Counted from the first letter of the stretch, positions 35,701-50,700 are shown. The stretch is DNA of 64,000 nucleotides from Ectothiorhodosinus mongolicus (GCF_022406875.1 NZ_CP023018.1:221575-285574), one strand, 5' to 3'. A program made the numbers and translations. The notes: generated by a model not told the origin, from the letters alone.

Positions 35701-38700
35701 TGATACCGCTAATCGTGAGCGTTTTTGCCTCAATGCTGGCCTGAGTAGTGGCCTGATCAATAATGATGTAATTACCCAACAAGGTGTTGTTATTGCCCTC
35801 GGTGTAACTACTGCCGCTGATCTGCACCAGCTTGCCCAAGCCCACGTTCTTGCTGTTTTCCGTATTGAGTGCGTTACGGAAGGTACCGGTGGCTCCAGTC
35901 ACCGTAATCGACTCACCCGAAATCAGGCCATTGAAAGTGGCCCCGCTAAGGTCGATGGTGGCAACGGCCGTGCCGTCATAAATGCGATCTTCCGCAACAA
36001 GACCGGATACCGTTAACGTTTGCGGTGTGATGGTGGCCGTGGTGGTGGTCTGCTTCGTGAAAGCGTAGTTACCCGCATGCGCACCACCAAAACTATAGTC
36101 TGTCAGGTTGACGGTCTGTGAGGTGACGGCATTGTTGTTGCTCGAATCGCGGGCCACATCCTTACTGGCAAAGGCCCCATTGACAGCCACGGTGACCTCA
36201 TCCCCCTGAATCAGGCCTGGCATGGTGATATTGCTGGTATTCAGGATGGCGATAGCGTCACCATCATAGGCCTTGTCTGCGGCAGTAATGCCGGCAATGG
36301 TGACCGCCAGTGGGTTAATCGTCGCCTCGGTTGTATCCTGGGTGACGATGTTGTAGTTGCGCACATCGAGCCCAGAGAATGTCTCGATTAATGTCACCGT
36401 CTGAGCGATGACATTACCGTCATTATCGCGCGCGACGTTTCGGCTACCAAACGCACCCGTGACATCAATCGTGACAACATCACCATCGATCAGGCCATCA
36501 AGAACGAGGCCGGTGAGAGCGTTGTCGCCATCGCGCTTGAGTGTAGCGGCAACTGTACCGTCGTAGTCCCGGTCGTTGGCTTGGATACCGCTAACCGTCA
36601 AAGTCTTAGGATTAATCGAGGCCTGCGTGGTGGCCTGATCAATGATGATGTAATTATCCAACGAGGTGTCGTCATTGCCCGCCGAATAGCTGCTGCCACT
36701 AATCTGCACCAGCTTATCCTGGCCCACATTTTTATCATCATCGGAGTTAAAGGCATTGCGGAACTTGCCGCTTACCGAAGCCACATTAATCGACTCGCCA
36801 AAGACAATGCCGTCAAACTCGACATTGCTAGTGTCAATCGTCGCGTTGGTCGTGCCGTCGTAGTCTCTGTCCTGCGCAGTCAGACCAGTCACTGTCAAGA
36901 TTTGCGGTGTAATGGTGGCGGTGGTGGTTGCCTGCCCGGTGAAGGTGTAGTTACCTGCATCAGCACCACCAAAACTGTAATTATCAAGGGTCACAATCTG
37001 TGAGGTGACGGCATCGTTATCGTTTGAGTCACGCGCCACATCTTTACTATCAAATGTACCCGTGGCACTAACGGTGACCACATCACCTTGAATTAACCCT
37101 GGAACGCTTGTGCTTCCTGTCAACCCAAATGTTGCGTTGCTGACATCAACCTGCGCGATGTTGTTGCCGTCATAGGCTTTATCTACGGCAGTAATACCGG
37201 CAATGGTGACCTGGCGTTGATTAATCGTGCCATCGCTAAAGAATGCGTTGTCGGCTACCAGTTGGTAGTTCGCGGCATCACTGCCACTTAAGGTGATGTT
37301 ATTGACCACAAACTGCGCAGCGTTCGCAGCAGTGGCATTGCGGCTGGCGAACTGGCCAACACCAGTAACGGTGACGTCATCAGTGTGGTCGTTGCTGCCA
37401 GTGACAATACCGTCTGAACCCAGCGCCAAGTCTGGCATGGCGGTGGTGCCGTCATAAGTCTTGGTGTTGCCACCGGTCACCGTTGCGGTGATGGTCTTTG
37501 GTGTGACGGTCAGTGCGCCTTGGCGGAAGAAATGTGCCGTAATAGGGCTTGCATAACTTACCGACACCGTTCTCGTTTCTGTAATGGTGTAGTTACCCGC
37601 ATTGATCAAACCAGCAGAGCTCAGGTTGCTACTTTCGTTCTCGATCCCTAATCCGAAACCGCTGAGCAAAGTAGTGTCATCACCCGTTTTAATGGTCCAA
37701 ACATTGCTGGATTCGGTGCTAGTCAGCGTGATGATACCGTCTTCAACAGTAGAGTATCGCGCCTGGGCAATCGTCAGGGTTGGCGTATCGCCATAAGTCA
37801 TCGCCACATCAGCGATATCGACCACCAGCACGCCATTACCAGCGGTGGTTAAGGTGCCATCCTCAAAGGTGAGGTCATAGTTAATGGCGGTGGCCGAAGC
37901 GGTTACGGTAGACTCAGTATTGCCATCCTTATCAGGGGTCCCGGCTGTGCCCACTGATGTGTCCAAGCCCGACAGCACCGCACTCGTCTCACCATTGACG
38001 AAACCACTAAAGGTATAAGTAAACGCAGGATCCTCTTCACCGGCGAGCTTGACGGTGTCGTTCACCTTGATGGTCAGGGCTGCTTTGCCGATAGTGATGT
38101 TATCGACAGTCATGGTGCTGCCATTCGTCGCATCTACATTAATGACGTAGTTGCTTGCCAGACCACCCGATGTATTGGTCGCATCATCGTCATCAGCCAA
38201 GGTATATGCCACTGTCACGCCATTATAGGTACCAGCATTCGCCGACGGTAGTGTGCCCCTAGCGGTGATATCGAGGCTCTCGCCACCTACTAAACCGCTG
38301 ACCGATCCGGCTTCAAGTGCAATGGTGGTTCGGCCAGTGTAGGTGTAACCACCAGTGGCTGCGGCGGTTCCTGTAATCGTCAGCACCGCTGGCGTGATAT
38401 TGCCCACTGTGTTGAACGTTGTTCCAACCAGCTCGTAGTTGGTTGCCGTACCTGTGCCATCACCCAATGCCAGGCTAGACACGCTCACGCCAATGCGCGA
38501 GCCCACGTTTTTATCAGCAAAGGTCGCCGTACCGGTCAGATTAAGCGTTTCTGAGTCTACTAGGCCAGACAGCGTGAAACTGCCGATGTCGCCACCGGTG
38601 GTCGCGTCATACACCTTGTCATCAATACCAATCGCGCTAACGGTCAAGGTACGTGGCGTGATATCCGCGGTGGTTGTCTGCTGAAGCGTAAAGTTGTAGT

Positions 38701-41700
38701 TGCCGGCATCGCCGCCGCCCACCGTTTCAGTGAGGCTCACCTCAATCCCATTGCCAGCATTGGCGCTAGCGAATTCGCCCGTGGCAGTGACTTGAATGTC
38801 ATCACCGGCTACCAGTTCGGCAATCGTAACGCCCGAGAGATCAATCTGTGCCTCTGTGGTGCCGTCGTATTCACGGTTGAGTGCATTGATCCCCTTAATG
38901 GTGGCCTCTCTGGCGAGGATCTTCGCTGTCGTGGTGCCCTGCCCTGTGATGCTGTAGTTGCCCACATCAGCACCACCAAAGGTTTCGGTCAGGGTGACAG
39001 TCTTGTCGGCGACTGTGCCGCCCACGTTACCGTCAACCCAGGCCACATTCTTATCGGCAAACTGACCTGTCGCCGAAACGGTGAGCGTATCGCCAGCGAG
39101 CATGCCCAGACTTTCCCATTCCGTTGTGGTGAGTGCCGACACATCCACCGTTGCAGTCGCCGTCCCGTCATAAACCCGATCAGCCACTGTCAGTCCGCTC
39201 ACCGTAATGGCCTTGGGCGTAATACTGGCCGTGGTATTGAAGCTATTCGCTGCCAATTGGTAATTCGAGGCGGTACCGGTCGCGCCATCCGCCAGCGTTA
39301 GGCTGGAGACTGCCACGCCAATGCGCGAGCCAACATTTTTATTGGCAAAGGTGGCGGTACCAGTCAGCTCAAGCGTCTCTGACTCTACTAGACCAGACAG
39401 CGTGAAGCTGTCGATGGTACCAGCGGTGGTCGCGTCATACACCTTGTCGTCAATACCTATGGCGCTAACCGTTAGCGTACGTGGCGTGATATCCGCTGTG
39501 GTTGTCTGCTGGAAAGTAAAGTTGTAGTTGCCCGCATCGCTGCCACCAACTGTTTCGGTGAGATTCACGATAATGCCATTCGCTGCGTCAACGCTGGCAA
39601 AATCGCCGGTGGCACTTATTGTTATCTCATCACCAGCCACCAACTCGGCGATGGTTACCCCCGAAACATCAATCTGCGCGTCCGTGGTGCCATCGTATTC
39701 ACGGTTGAGTGCCGTGATGCCCGAAATAGTGGCGGCCAGCGGGGTGATTTTGGCAGTGGTGGTGCCCTGCCCAGTAATGGTGTAGTTGCCAACCTGGGCA
39801 CCATCGAAGGTTTCCGTTAGGGTGACTTCTTTGGCAATGACCGTGGTGCCATCGTTATCGTAGGAGACGTTCTTGTCAGCGAAGGCCCCGGTGGCTGACA
39901 CCGTCACCACATCATTTCCAACCAAGCCACTAAAGCTCGCGCCGCTAACATTTACCGTGGCAGCCGTCGTACCGTCGTAAACCCGATCAGCCACTTCCAG
40001 ACCACTGACCGTAAGGGCTTTAGGCGTAATGGTGGCCGTGGTGGTTGGCTGCCATTTCACCTCATAGTTGCCAGCCTGCGCACCATTTAGCGAAGCAAAA
40101 TCGAGCGTCACCGTCTGCGCGATTACCTCGTCACCGCCATACGCCACATCTTTGCTGGCAAAAGTACCCGTGGCGGAAATCGTGCCCAGAACATCACCAC
40201 TGATGAGCCCCACACTCTCCAGTATTTCCGTCGTGATACCCGTGACATCCACGGTGGCCGTCGTATTACCGTTATAGATCTTGTCGGCTGCTGTGACATC
40301 GGTGCGGCCACTGAGATCCAGCACACGCTTGTCGATATCCCCCAAGGCTGTCTCTTGGCGCGTGAAACTGTAGTTACGAGCATCTGCTCCACTGAAGGTT
40401 TCAGTCAGGTTTACGGTAATACCCGTTCCCGCATTGATATCATCGAAGACACCTGTTGCACTGAGCACGACATCATCGCCGGCAATCAGGCCATCCAACG
40501 ACGAATCACTGGTGTTAGTGAAGGTAGCGCCCGAGACAACCACAGTAGCTGCGTCGGTGCCATCATAGACCTTGGTATCAGCGGTAATACCACCAACTGT
40601 GACACCCCGCTGAGTGATCTTGGCCTCGGCCGTACCCTGTGCGGTGATCAGGTAGTTATCCAGCGATGTGTTGGCACCGGCTGTAAAGGTCTCATTCAGC
40701 GTAACGGTCTTATCAATGACCGTGCTGCCGCTATAAGCGACATTCTTGTCGGCGAAGGCACCACTAATGCTGATATCTATCGTGTCACCTGAGATAACAC
40801 CAACATCAGTCCAATTGATGCCGTTCGTAATATCCCCGCTGGCCACATCGACCGTGCCGTCATACACCCGGTCAGCCACCGTAATACCGCTGATGGTGAT
40901 GGCTTTTGGTGTAATAGTGGCCGTGGTGGTCAGCTGATCGGTAATCGTATAGTTACCCAGATCGTCGCCAGTGTACTGGGTGGTGATGTTGACTTGCTTG
41001 TCGACGCCCGCGTTGAAGTCGACAAAGCTTCCGCTGACGGTAGCGATAGTCACGATATCACCGGCCACCAGGCCATTAAAGACAACACCGGAATCGTCAA
41101 TCGTCGCATCCGTTGTGCGATCGTAGACTCGATCGTTCGCTGTCAAACCAGCAACCGTCATCGACTTGGGCGTGATCTTGGCGTTGGTGGCTGTCGTCTG
41201 ACCGATAAAGTCATAGTTACCGGCGTCTGCACCGGCAAGCGCCGAGTACGTGATGTTTACTGTCTTGGTGACAACGTTATCGTTAGTGTCCCTTGCGACA
41301 TTCTTGTCATCAAACGCACCCGCAGCTGTGATCACCACTTCATCGCCCGCAATAAGCCCGTTCGCTTCCAGCGCCGTTGGCGTTAAGCCACTGAGATCAA
41401 GCGTGGCCGTAGTTGATCCGTCATACACCTTGTCCAACGCAGTGATCAGGGTCGTGCCTGATAGATCCAATGCCGCTGGATCGATCTTAGCCTGAGCGGT
41501 GCCCTGAGCAGTGATGGTGTAATTCCCAATGCTCGCGCCACCAAAAGTCTCGGTGAGTGTCACTGTCTTCGCGATTACATTGCCATTGAGATCACGCGCC
41601 ACGTTTTTATCGGCAAATTGCCCCGTAGCCGAAACGGTGAGCGTATCGCCGACAAGCATACCCAGACTTTGCCATTCCGATGTGCTGAGTGCTGACACAT

Positions 41701-44700
41701 CCACCGTGGCATTGACCGTACCGTCGTAATCTCGGTCAGATGCAGTAATACCGCTGATAGTGATGGCTTTTGGCGTAATCGTTGCGCGCGTGGTGGCCTG
41801 ATGAATGATGTTGTAGTTATTAATATCATCGCCTGATGCGCTGCCGGACAGAGCGACGAGCTTGTTGATGCCGGCATTGAAGTCATCCGCATCATTGTCT
41901 TCGTTGCGGAATTTACCGGTTGCCGAGATCACAACATTATCTCCCGCAATCAGCCCAGCCAGCGTCACGTTAGAGACGATGACGCTAGCCGTGGCATTGC
42001 GGTCATATTCCTTGTCTTCAGCGGTGATGCCGCTAACCACCAAATCACGCACCGTAATATCGGCCGTGGTGCTGGTCTGATTGGTGATACTGTAGTTCGC
42101 AACATCCAAACCACCGAAGGTGTTGGTGAGCGTGACGATCTTGCCGGTGCCGACATTACGGCTGTCAAAGACACCGCTGGAACGCACGGTAATTTCATCA
42201 CCGGCCACCAAGCCATTGAACTGAGCATCCGCCACAACCACGCTGGCAATATCAGTGCCATCGTAGACTCGGTTCTCGGCGGTGATGCCCGATACTATCA
42301 ACGTTTTTGGTGTGATATTAGCGCTGGCCGACGGCAGCAAGAGACTGTAGTTACTGGCTGCGGTGCCTGTCAGGGTCAAGCCTGTGATGGTAATCGGCTT
42401 GGCATCACCGACGTTTTTATCGGCAAACACACCTGTGGCGGTTCCACCGATCGAGACAGCATCACCACTCACCACGCCACCATTAACACCAGCACCTAAG
42501 TTAGCCTCTCCCGATAGAGTGGCGTTAACCGTGCCGTCATAGACGCGGCCAACCCCAGTCAAACCCGTGACCGTTAACTGACGCGGCGTGATGTTGCCCA
42601 AGAGGCCGCCAAGTAGCGTGTAGTTGCCGGCTTGTGCACCGCCCAAAGACAGGCCAGCCAGCGTGACGACCTTATCGGTGCCAGCATTCGCGTCTGCGAA
42701 GTTACCTTCAATGGGATCATCAGTTAAGCCCACCAAAGTGACCTCATCAGCACCAATGGCAAATACCTCAGGCGTACCGGAAATGGTGGCGGCCACCTCT
42801 CCGTCATACACCTTATCGGCTACCGACAAGCCCACAATACGAATCGCTGCTGGGGTGATGTTTGCAGTGCTCACTGAAGGTGCGGTCAATGTGTAGTTGC
42901 CTCGATCCGTCCCCGAGAGCTCCACGCCACTCACCGTCACCTCGATATCGTCAGCTACATTACGATCGGCAAACTCTGCGGCCACTGCATTTAAGTCAAG
43001 CGCGACATCGTCAGTTAGGAATACGCCATCCAAGAACGCGCCCGAAGCCAATGTCGCGATGTTGGTGCCGTCATAGACTCGGTCTTCGGCGACCAGGCCA
43101 CTGACATCTCCATTGTCATCGGTTGCAGTGAGGATGCTAATGCTCTTGGGCGTAATATCACCGGTCACACCCACCGGATCAATCAGCGTGTAGTTGGTGG
43201 CAAGCCCGGTAGTGCCCGTGGTGCCATCAGCCAAGATATAGTCGGTGACCGCCACATCCTTGCCAATGCCCGCATTGCGATCGGCGAAGATGGCCTGAAC
43301 GGCGCTAGTGTCTAGGCTCAGCGTCTCGAACTGGCCATCGCTATATTCAATACCCTGCACAGAACCGAAATTACTCACCGTGGCATTCAGGGTTGTGTCG
43401 TAGACTCTGGACGCAATCTCCACGCCTGTAACGGTGACTTCCACCGGCAAGATACGCGCGGTGATGCCCTGCGGCTGGGTGATACTGTAGTTGCCCGCAT
43501 CGGCACCGGTGATATCCAAACCGACAACGGTCACATCCTTAGCGATCACCGCCTGCGTGGCTAGGTTGCGCGCTACATCCGCATCAGCAAAGCTGCCGAT
43601 GGCGGTGCCTGTGAGCTGCACATCATCATTGAATAATGGGTTGATAACTGCCGTGCCAATGAGCTCTGCCGTTGTGGTTCGGTCATACAAACGATCTTCT
43701 ACCGTCAGGCCCTGCACGGTGAGTTCATACGGCGTGATCTCACCAATATTGGCGCCGACCAAGGTGATGGTGTAGTTGTTGTTGACGTTTTCGCCATCGC
43801 CATCAAGCAGCAAGGCGCTGAGCAGGTTTACCTGCTTGTCTGACTGAACTGCGCCACTACCGTCACGTTTGACCGAGGCACTATTAAACTCAAGATCAAA
43901 CCCACCCACGGCATCGGTACCGAAGAGCTGGGTGCCATTCGTTGCCGTTAACGACACGCCAGTGAGCACTGCCCCATCATCTTCACTAATAATGGTGGTG
44001 GTGTCATAGACGCGGCTGACTGACCCGAGCGCACCGGTCAGCTCTAGCGTCAGCGCCGCCTGAGAGATATCGACGGTGGCACCCGTGGCCTCCACGATGG
44101 TGTAGTTAACCGCCTTGTCACCGGCCAGCAACACGCCATCGAGCTCAATAATCGCTTTATCTTCCGCAGCGTCCTTATTTTCCGTCAGACCAAACGCACC
44201 AGGCGCAAAGTTCACGTTGACATCGTCTTCGTCACCGTTCAGCAAGCCATCGATGGTGACGCCACTATCCGAGAGCTGAACCTCGCGGGTACCGTCATAC
44301 ACACGGTCCACACCCGAGATGCCGCTCACCGTCACATCCAGCGGGTTGATGATGCTGGTGGTGTTGCTCTGATAGGTGATGACGTAGTTATTGCCGTCAT
44401 TGCCATCATTGATGCTGACCCCAGAGACCAACACTTCTTTATCGGCCAGAACCAGTCCATCAGCATCGCGGCTGACATTGGCATTGGCAAATTCGAAGCT
44501 GCCACCGACCAAAAGATCGCCGCCGAAGAGCTCGGTCTGTGTGTCAGGGTCATCGGTTTGGAAGACCACCGCACTGGCAACATTTACGTTGGTCGTGCCG
44601 TCGTAATCTTTTTCAACATCACTCGAGGAGATGGTGATCTGCGCAGGGGTAATATCGGCGGTGTAAGTAATTGCCAAGCGCTCGGGTGAGCTCGGATCAG

Positions 44701-47700
44701 TCAGATCAAAGTCATCGTTGGCAACCGTAAGGATCACACCATAGTTACTGGCATCAGTACCGCCAAGGGTAATCGAGCGCAGCGTCACGGTTTTATCATC
44801 GCCCACATGCCGGGTGTCAAACTCAGCCAAATAATCATCGATCAGCAGGCCGCGCACCGACTCACCGGTTGCCGCAATAATAAAGCTGGCCCTATCGGTG
44901 CCCGAGAGCTCGGCATTAACCGTGCCGTCATACACCCGACTCACGGCATCCAATCCACCAATGGTCAGCATGGCTGCCGTGATATCGGCAGTGAGGGTCA
45001 ATCCTGAAATGTCATAGTTGCCCGCCTCGGCGCCGGTCAAGGCAAACCCGGTCACACTCACATCCTTATCGCGGCCCACATTGGCGTTGTCAAAGCTCGC
45101 GGATGCGCCCGTGTTTACCAGCGTTACTTGATCAGCACCCAACACACCACTTAAAACGCCATCAAGCGCTGTGGGCGTGTCGCCCTCCGCAAAATCTGCA
45201 TTGACTAAGGTCGCGTCTGTCGTGCCATCGTAATCACGGCTGAGCGCTTTAATACCGCCCACGGTTAATTCCGCGGGATTGATGGTGGCCGTGACATTCT
45301 GTGGTTGGACCAAGGTGTAGTTGCGTGCATCGGCCCCGCTGATGGTGTACCCCGCAACTGTGACCGCCTGCTCAATGACCGCATTGCTGCCGTCACGCGC
45401 CACGTTGGCATCATCAAAAGTCGCCACGGCTGTGCCACCTAAGGTGACGTCATCGATAGTGCCCGCCACTTCAATCGGTGCAATAGACCCGCCCTGGGTG
45501 ATCGTGGCAGCCGTAGTCGTATCATAGGTCTTATCAGCCACTTGCACGCCAGTAATGGAAAGCAGTGCACGGCTGATATCCACCGTCACATCGCTCGGCA
45601 AGACCAGATTATAGTTGCCATTATCATCACCGGTGCCCAGCGAGAGCCCACTGATGGTGACTGCTTTACCCAGGCCGGCATGTTTGTCTGCCAGCGTGCC
45701 TATCTCCTCACCGTCTAGGCTCACGGTATCACCGGCCAGCGCAGTCACCGTCGCGCCCGATACCTCAACCACAGTGGTGGCATCATAGGCACGATTGGTC
45801 GCAACAATACCCGTCACCAACAAGTCACGCTGCGTGATTTCACCGCCGGCGTGGGTGTAGGTGGCAGCCAGCATGTAGTTGGCGGCGCTGGCGCCCGCTA
45901 GGGTAATGACATTAGTGTCATTGATGGTCAGCAGTTTGTCGGTGCCGACGTTTTTGTTATCAAAGGCATTCGTGATCGGGCCGTTAAGCGTGGCCGTGAC
46001 GTCATCAAGGCCCACCAAATTGGTCAGGGTGATATCAGCAGTATCCAGATCGCGGGTGGCGTCATAGACACGGCTGGCCGTCATCTCAAGCGTCAGTTCG
46101 CGTGGCGTCACTGTTGCAACACCACTGACCACCGAGCCGGCACTGAGCTGATAGTTGCCCACATCATCGCCGGTTAGGTTAAAGGTGCCGGCGCCCACAA
46201 AGGTGGTGGTGCCGGCATTGACGTTGGCCACCGTGGCTACCAGATCGGGCGAATCAACGCTCACCGCATCCAGCTGCCCGGAGCGCGTCACTACCCCATC
46301 AAGCGTGTAGCTAATTTGATTGCTTGATAGCGCATTGCTGCCGTCATACACCTTAGTGGCGGTTGCCGTGGGCGAGAGGGTAAGCAGCTTGGGCGTAATG
46401 GTACCGCTGGCATCATACGTTGCACCCACCACCGTGTAGTTAAAGGCATCAGCGCCGGTGAGCATGGCATTGCTGATATTGAGCGCCTGGGAGGTCACCG
46501 CACCGGAATCGTTGTCGTAGGCCACATTTTCGCTGGCGAAGGTGGCGGTGACATTCAAGCCCACCTGCTCGCTGCCCACCACATTATTGACGCTCGTGAT
46601 TGGGTTGCTCAGCGCCGTGGTGCCGTCATACACCTTAGTGCCGGTGACCGTGGCATCAATGATGCGCCTGTCGATCGTGCCGATGCCGCTAATGGTGCTG
46701 CTGCTCAAAACATAGTTACTGGCCACGCCACCGTTGCTGCCATCAGTAAGACTGATGCCTGACACGGTAAAGTTACGGCTACCGGCATTGCGATTATCAA
46801 ACGCAGCCGTATCAAAGGTGATGTTCAGTTCTTGTGCGTTACCATTTGCATCGTTAACGCCTGTATTGACCGTAAGATCCGGTGTCATCGCCACCGTGCC
46901 ATCGTATTGGCGGCTGGTGGTGGTGGCGACCGCATCAATGACCTTCGGCGTGACTGTTATTTTTCCGGTGTTTTCGACGCGGAAGGTGAACTGGGTACCA
47001 TCTTTGGTGAAGGTGTAATTGGCATTGCTGTTGCTCGCCAAGACCACCGCGCCATCAACTACGCTCAGGCTGATATTGCCAACACCCTCAGTGGGCGCAA
47101 ACGCAACGCCGTATTCACCCACATTAGCCAGGCGGGCAGCGCCATCTGAGGTGGTATTTTTAACAGTGAATACTTCATCAATCGTCACGCCGGAGTTATT
47201 CGGTGTTTCCGTGGTAAAGGCAACGGCCTTTAAGTCCACCGTGCCCACACCACCGCGATCGGTCAGCGCCACATCAGACAGGGTGCCACCCAGACGGGTG
47301 TAGGTATCGCCGGCCAATGTATTGGCATCCAACTCAGTACCATATTCCTTACTGGCACTGCCGGTATAGATGGTCAGCAAGTTAGCCGCCGTTGCGGGTG
47401 TCTCACTGGCAAACACATAGCGATTGCCCGATGCGGTAACGCCGCTGTAGTCCCCAGTCGCCCAGGTCGTCTGCCACATTGCGCCGTTGCCACTGGCAAG
47501 AATATCGGCAGCATCGTCGCTAGAGCCAAACTGGCTGTAGTTGATTTGGTTACCTGTGCCTTGTTCAATCTCCCAGCCCGCTGACCAGACCTGCCAAGCG
47601 CCACCAGCTGCCACCGCATCAGCACCGCGATTGTTAATGAAATGACCAGTCATGCCGGCATCGAGCAGCACATCGCCAGCGCTTGAGATGATCCGCGCGC

Positions 47701-50700
47701 CAGTGCCGATTGTCATGCTGTCGGCCGTTGCCCCAGCGAGTACGAAGCCATTGTCCTGAGTGCTATCCACACCCGCGGCGAGCGTGATATTGCCGCTGGC
47801 CTGCACGGTCTGATCAATGCTGATGGCGCGGGCACCGGTCACAGACACGCTCGCGGCATTGGTTATGCCATCCACACCCGCCACGCTGCCGATGGTCATG
47901 TTGGCATCAGTGGCGCCCAGGCTGATATTGCCGGTGCTGTTGGATGCCAGGGTGCCAATGACGTTTTCTTCGTCCAGGGTGATGTCTCCCGCACCACTGA
48001 GCAGCAAGGCATCCACATCCAGCGTCATGCCCGTGGCCTGATCCACCGCGTTGGCGCTACGCAGCGTTAAGGCCTTACCGGCATCCAGCGCCAGATCGTT
48101 ATCCAGGGCGATACGGTTGAAATCGAGCACTAGGTGGCTCGCAACTTCCGCGGCGGTGATTGGCGCACCGTCCACCGTGCCGCTTAAGGTCATGACCGGG
48201 CTCACTGCCGGCGTTGTTGCGTAGCTGCCACTGCCACCAATGGTCAGCGTGTCAATGGCTTGTAGGTTGGCTAGATCCGTGACACTGAGGCTCGCTGTGC
48301 CGGCCACTTTTTCCATCAGGGTCAAATCACCGCCGCCTTGCTGCAGCAGGTTCACGTTGACACCCTGCAAGGCGCGATCAAAGGTCAGATGCCCGGCGGT
48401 GGTCAGCGCGCGGTAGTTCAGGGTCAAATCACCGCCCGCGGCAACCGCTGCGCCATCACCTGCAGTCGCGCTGACCACACCCAGCGCATCAAAGGTGAGT
48501 GCTTTGCCCGTATCGCTGGCCAGGGTACCGCTGTCGAACGTGATCGCATCGCCATAAACGGTGAGCGGATTAAACACGGTCAGCGTTGACCCGGCATCAA
48601 TTGAAACGGTCACATCACCGCGCAGGTTGGCATCAGGCGCCGCGTTACCAATGATCACCGAAGCAAACGAATTACCCAGACGCGAGAGATCGCCAAAGGT
48701 GAGATCCAGCGTGTTGGCATCGGTGTTGGCATTGCCGCCCAATGCAATGTCCAGACCATCGGTAAAGGTTGTCAGCGTGAGTGATTGCCCGGCCGCATCA
48801 GCGGTAAGCAATTGGATGAAGTCCATTTCATCGGCGCTCAATACCCGATCGCCCACCAGGGTGGTTTTACTGCCCAGCGAAATCAGATCACTCGCGGTCA
48901 GATCCCCCTTGATCGTGGTGGTGCCCGTCGTGTTCTCCACCACCAGCTCAGCCAAGTGGCGCACTGAGCCAATTGAGCCATCGAGTGTGATGTTTGCTGA
49001 ACCTGCACGCAGACGCAGCGAATGCGTGCCGGCCGTGTCAGGCTCAACCACATTACCCAGCACAATGGCGCCGTTGGCCTGTGCGGTGTTTAATACCGTA
49101 TCACCCATGAGTGTCACGGCCGTGTCGCTATCACCCAGCGTGAGTGCGCCACCGATATTAAATGTACCGGCAATCTCAACAGCTGAGGCAGCGGTGACAG
49201 TGAGCCCAGCGGCGCTAAAGACATCCGTGCCTTGATCGCCAAGCTGGACCTGCCCGGTGTTCTCAAGCACCAGCGGGACATTGCCCAGGGTATTCACCCC
49301 ACCGGTCATGCGCAGGTCATAAGCGCCGGCCGCCAGCGAGAAGTCGGTGGCAATGTTAGTGTTGCCAGCAAAACTCAGCGTACTGCCAGCTTCAACCGAC
49401 TGAACTTGAAGGTTGGCAGCCTCAACCGGGCCGGCAAAGCTGGCATTGCCGGTGTTGACGAGCTTGATAGTACCCAGATCGGTGCCCACCGCGCCCGTCA
49501 CATTAATCGATCCGGTCGTATCGAGGGTTAAGTTAGAGCTCGCCCCACCGGCGGTACCGGCCACACTGCCGATATTCACCGCCCCGCTGCTACCACTGCC
49601 AATGCTCAGCAGCGTGCCATCGGCCAGCACCACGGCGCCTAGCGTCACCACGGCGGTCATGGCGGCGCCGGGCTTAATACTGGAGTTGCCCAGCACATCC
49701 AGATTGCTGGTGGTCACGGCATTATCGAAGGTATTGAGCTCACCAAACAGCGTGGTATCACCCGCCGTGTGAGTAAAGCCACCACGGAAGTTGAACACAT
49801 CGGCAGCGGCATTACCTAAGTTGACCGTGCCTGAGGTGGTCAATGTCGTGGTATCGATGACATCCGTGACATCACCATAGAAGCTCACATCAAAGCTGCC
49901 GCTGTTGGCCATACGGGTGGCAAACACACTATCGGCAAAGGTGATCGCGCCATCGGCGGCTTTCAGATAAATCGCATCAATGCGGTCTGCACTGCTGCCA
50001 ACCTCAGCGTTAAAGGTCATGTCGCCAGCACTTTCGATGGTCAGCGAGGCCAAATCGGTGCCCACAGCGCCATCAATCGACGCTGTGCCGGTGGTATCGA
50101 TCACTACGCGGCTCTTGCCTCCGCCTGCGCTGCCAGAGATTGATCCTGTGGTCAGATCGGCCGCCACACCGGTGCCGATAGTCAGCGTGACATCATCAGC
50201 CAACACTGCATTGGCTAGCGTAATGGCGCCTGTCGATACGCCACCGACCGAGCTCGTGGCGGTAAAGTCAATCGCGCTGGCTCCGCCGAAGTTAATAACG
50301 CCAGTATCGCCAGCAGCAGCCCCAGCGGTAAATGTACCGGCCAGTGTCCGCGTGGCAGCATTTGTTGCCGTAATACCGCCGACAAAATCAAACTGCGCAT
50401 CAGCGCTGGTACCCATCAGTAAGGAACCCGTGTTGGCAATGTTGGTGACACCACCCACCGCGTTATTCTCACCGCGCAGCTCAATGTCGTAAGCTTGATT
50501 ATTCAACCCAGCCTGACCGCCCGCGGTGACATTGCCGGCAATATCCAGATCGCCTGCCACCCGCACCAATTCACCATCTGCTGTGCCCTGAATCGTCAGA
50601 CTGGCACCAGCCAAATCACCCTGGAAGTCGATGCCATTGGAATTGTTTACCGTGATAGCACCATCGGTGTTCACATCGCCGGCAATCGTGATCGCAGCAG

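Larger units (their letters stand above)
28765..47375 (-). repeat. YDG/MBG-type repeat array, about 60 units within the giant gene
   Basis: Units average about 97 residues (290 bp). The recurring pattern is [KR]-x-[LI]-T-[VI]-S-G-[IL]-T-A-x-D-[RK]-x-Y-D-G-T, then L-V-x-G-D-x-V-x-V, A-T-G-x-F-A-D-K-N-V, V-T-L-T-E-T-F-G-G, and G-N-Y-x-I-T, ending in I-T-P or I-N-P. I counted about 64 units by hand, 60 with Y-D-[GRTQA] or a close variant. A minority have an extra lead of about four residues (L-D-L-S-x-x-x-x-T-A-A-D-K-V-Y-D-G) near 41.48, 40.33, 35.44, 34.84 and 34.55 kb. Confidence 0.85.

Noticed and set aside
28765-47375. CRISPR-like regularity
   Set aside because: The repeat unit of about 290 bp is coding, translates to YDG units, and has no short identical direct repeats with spacers.
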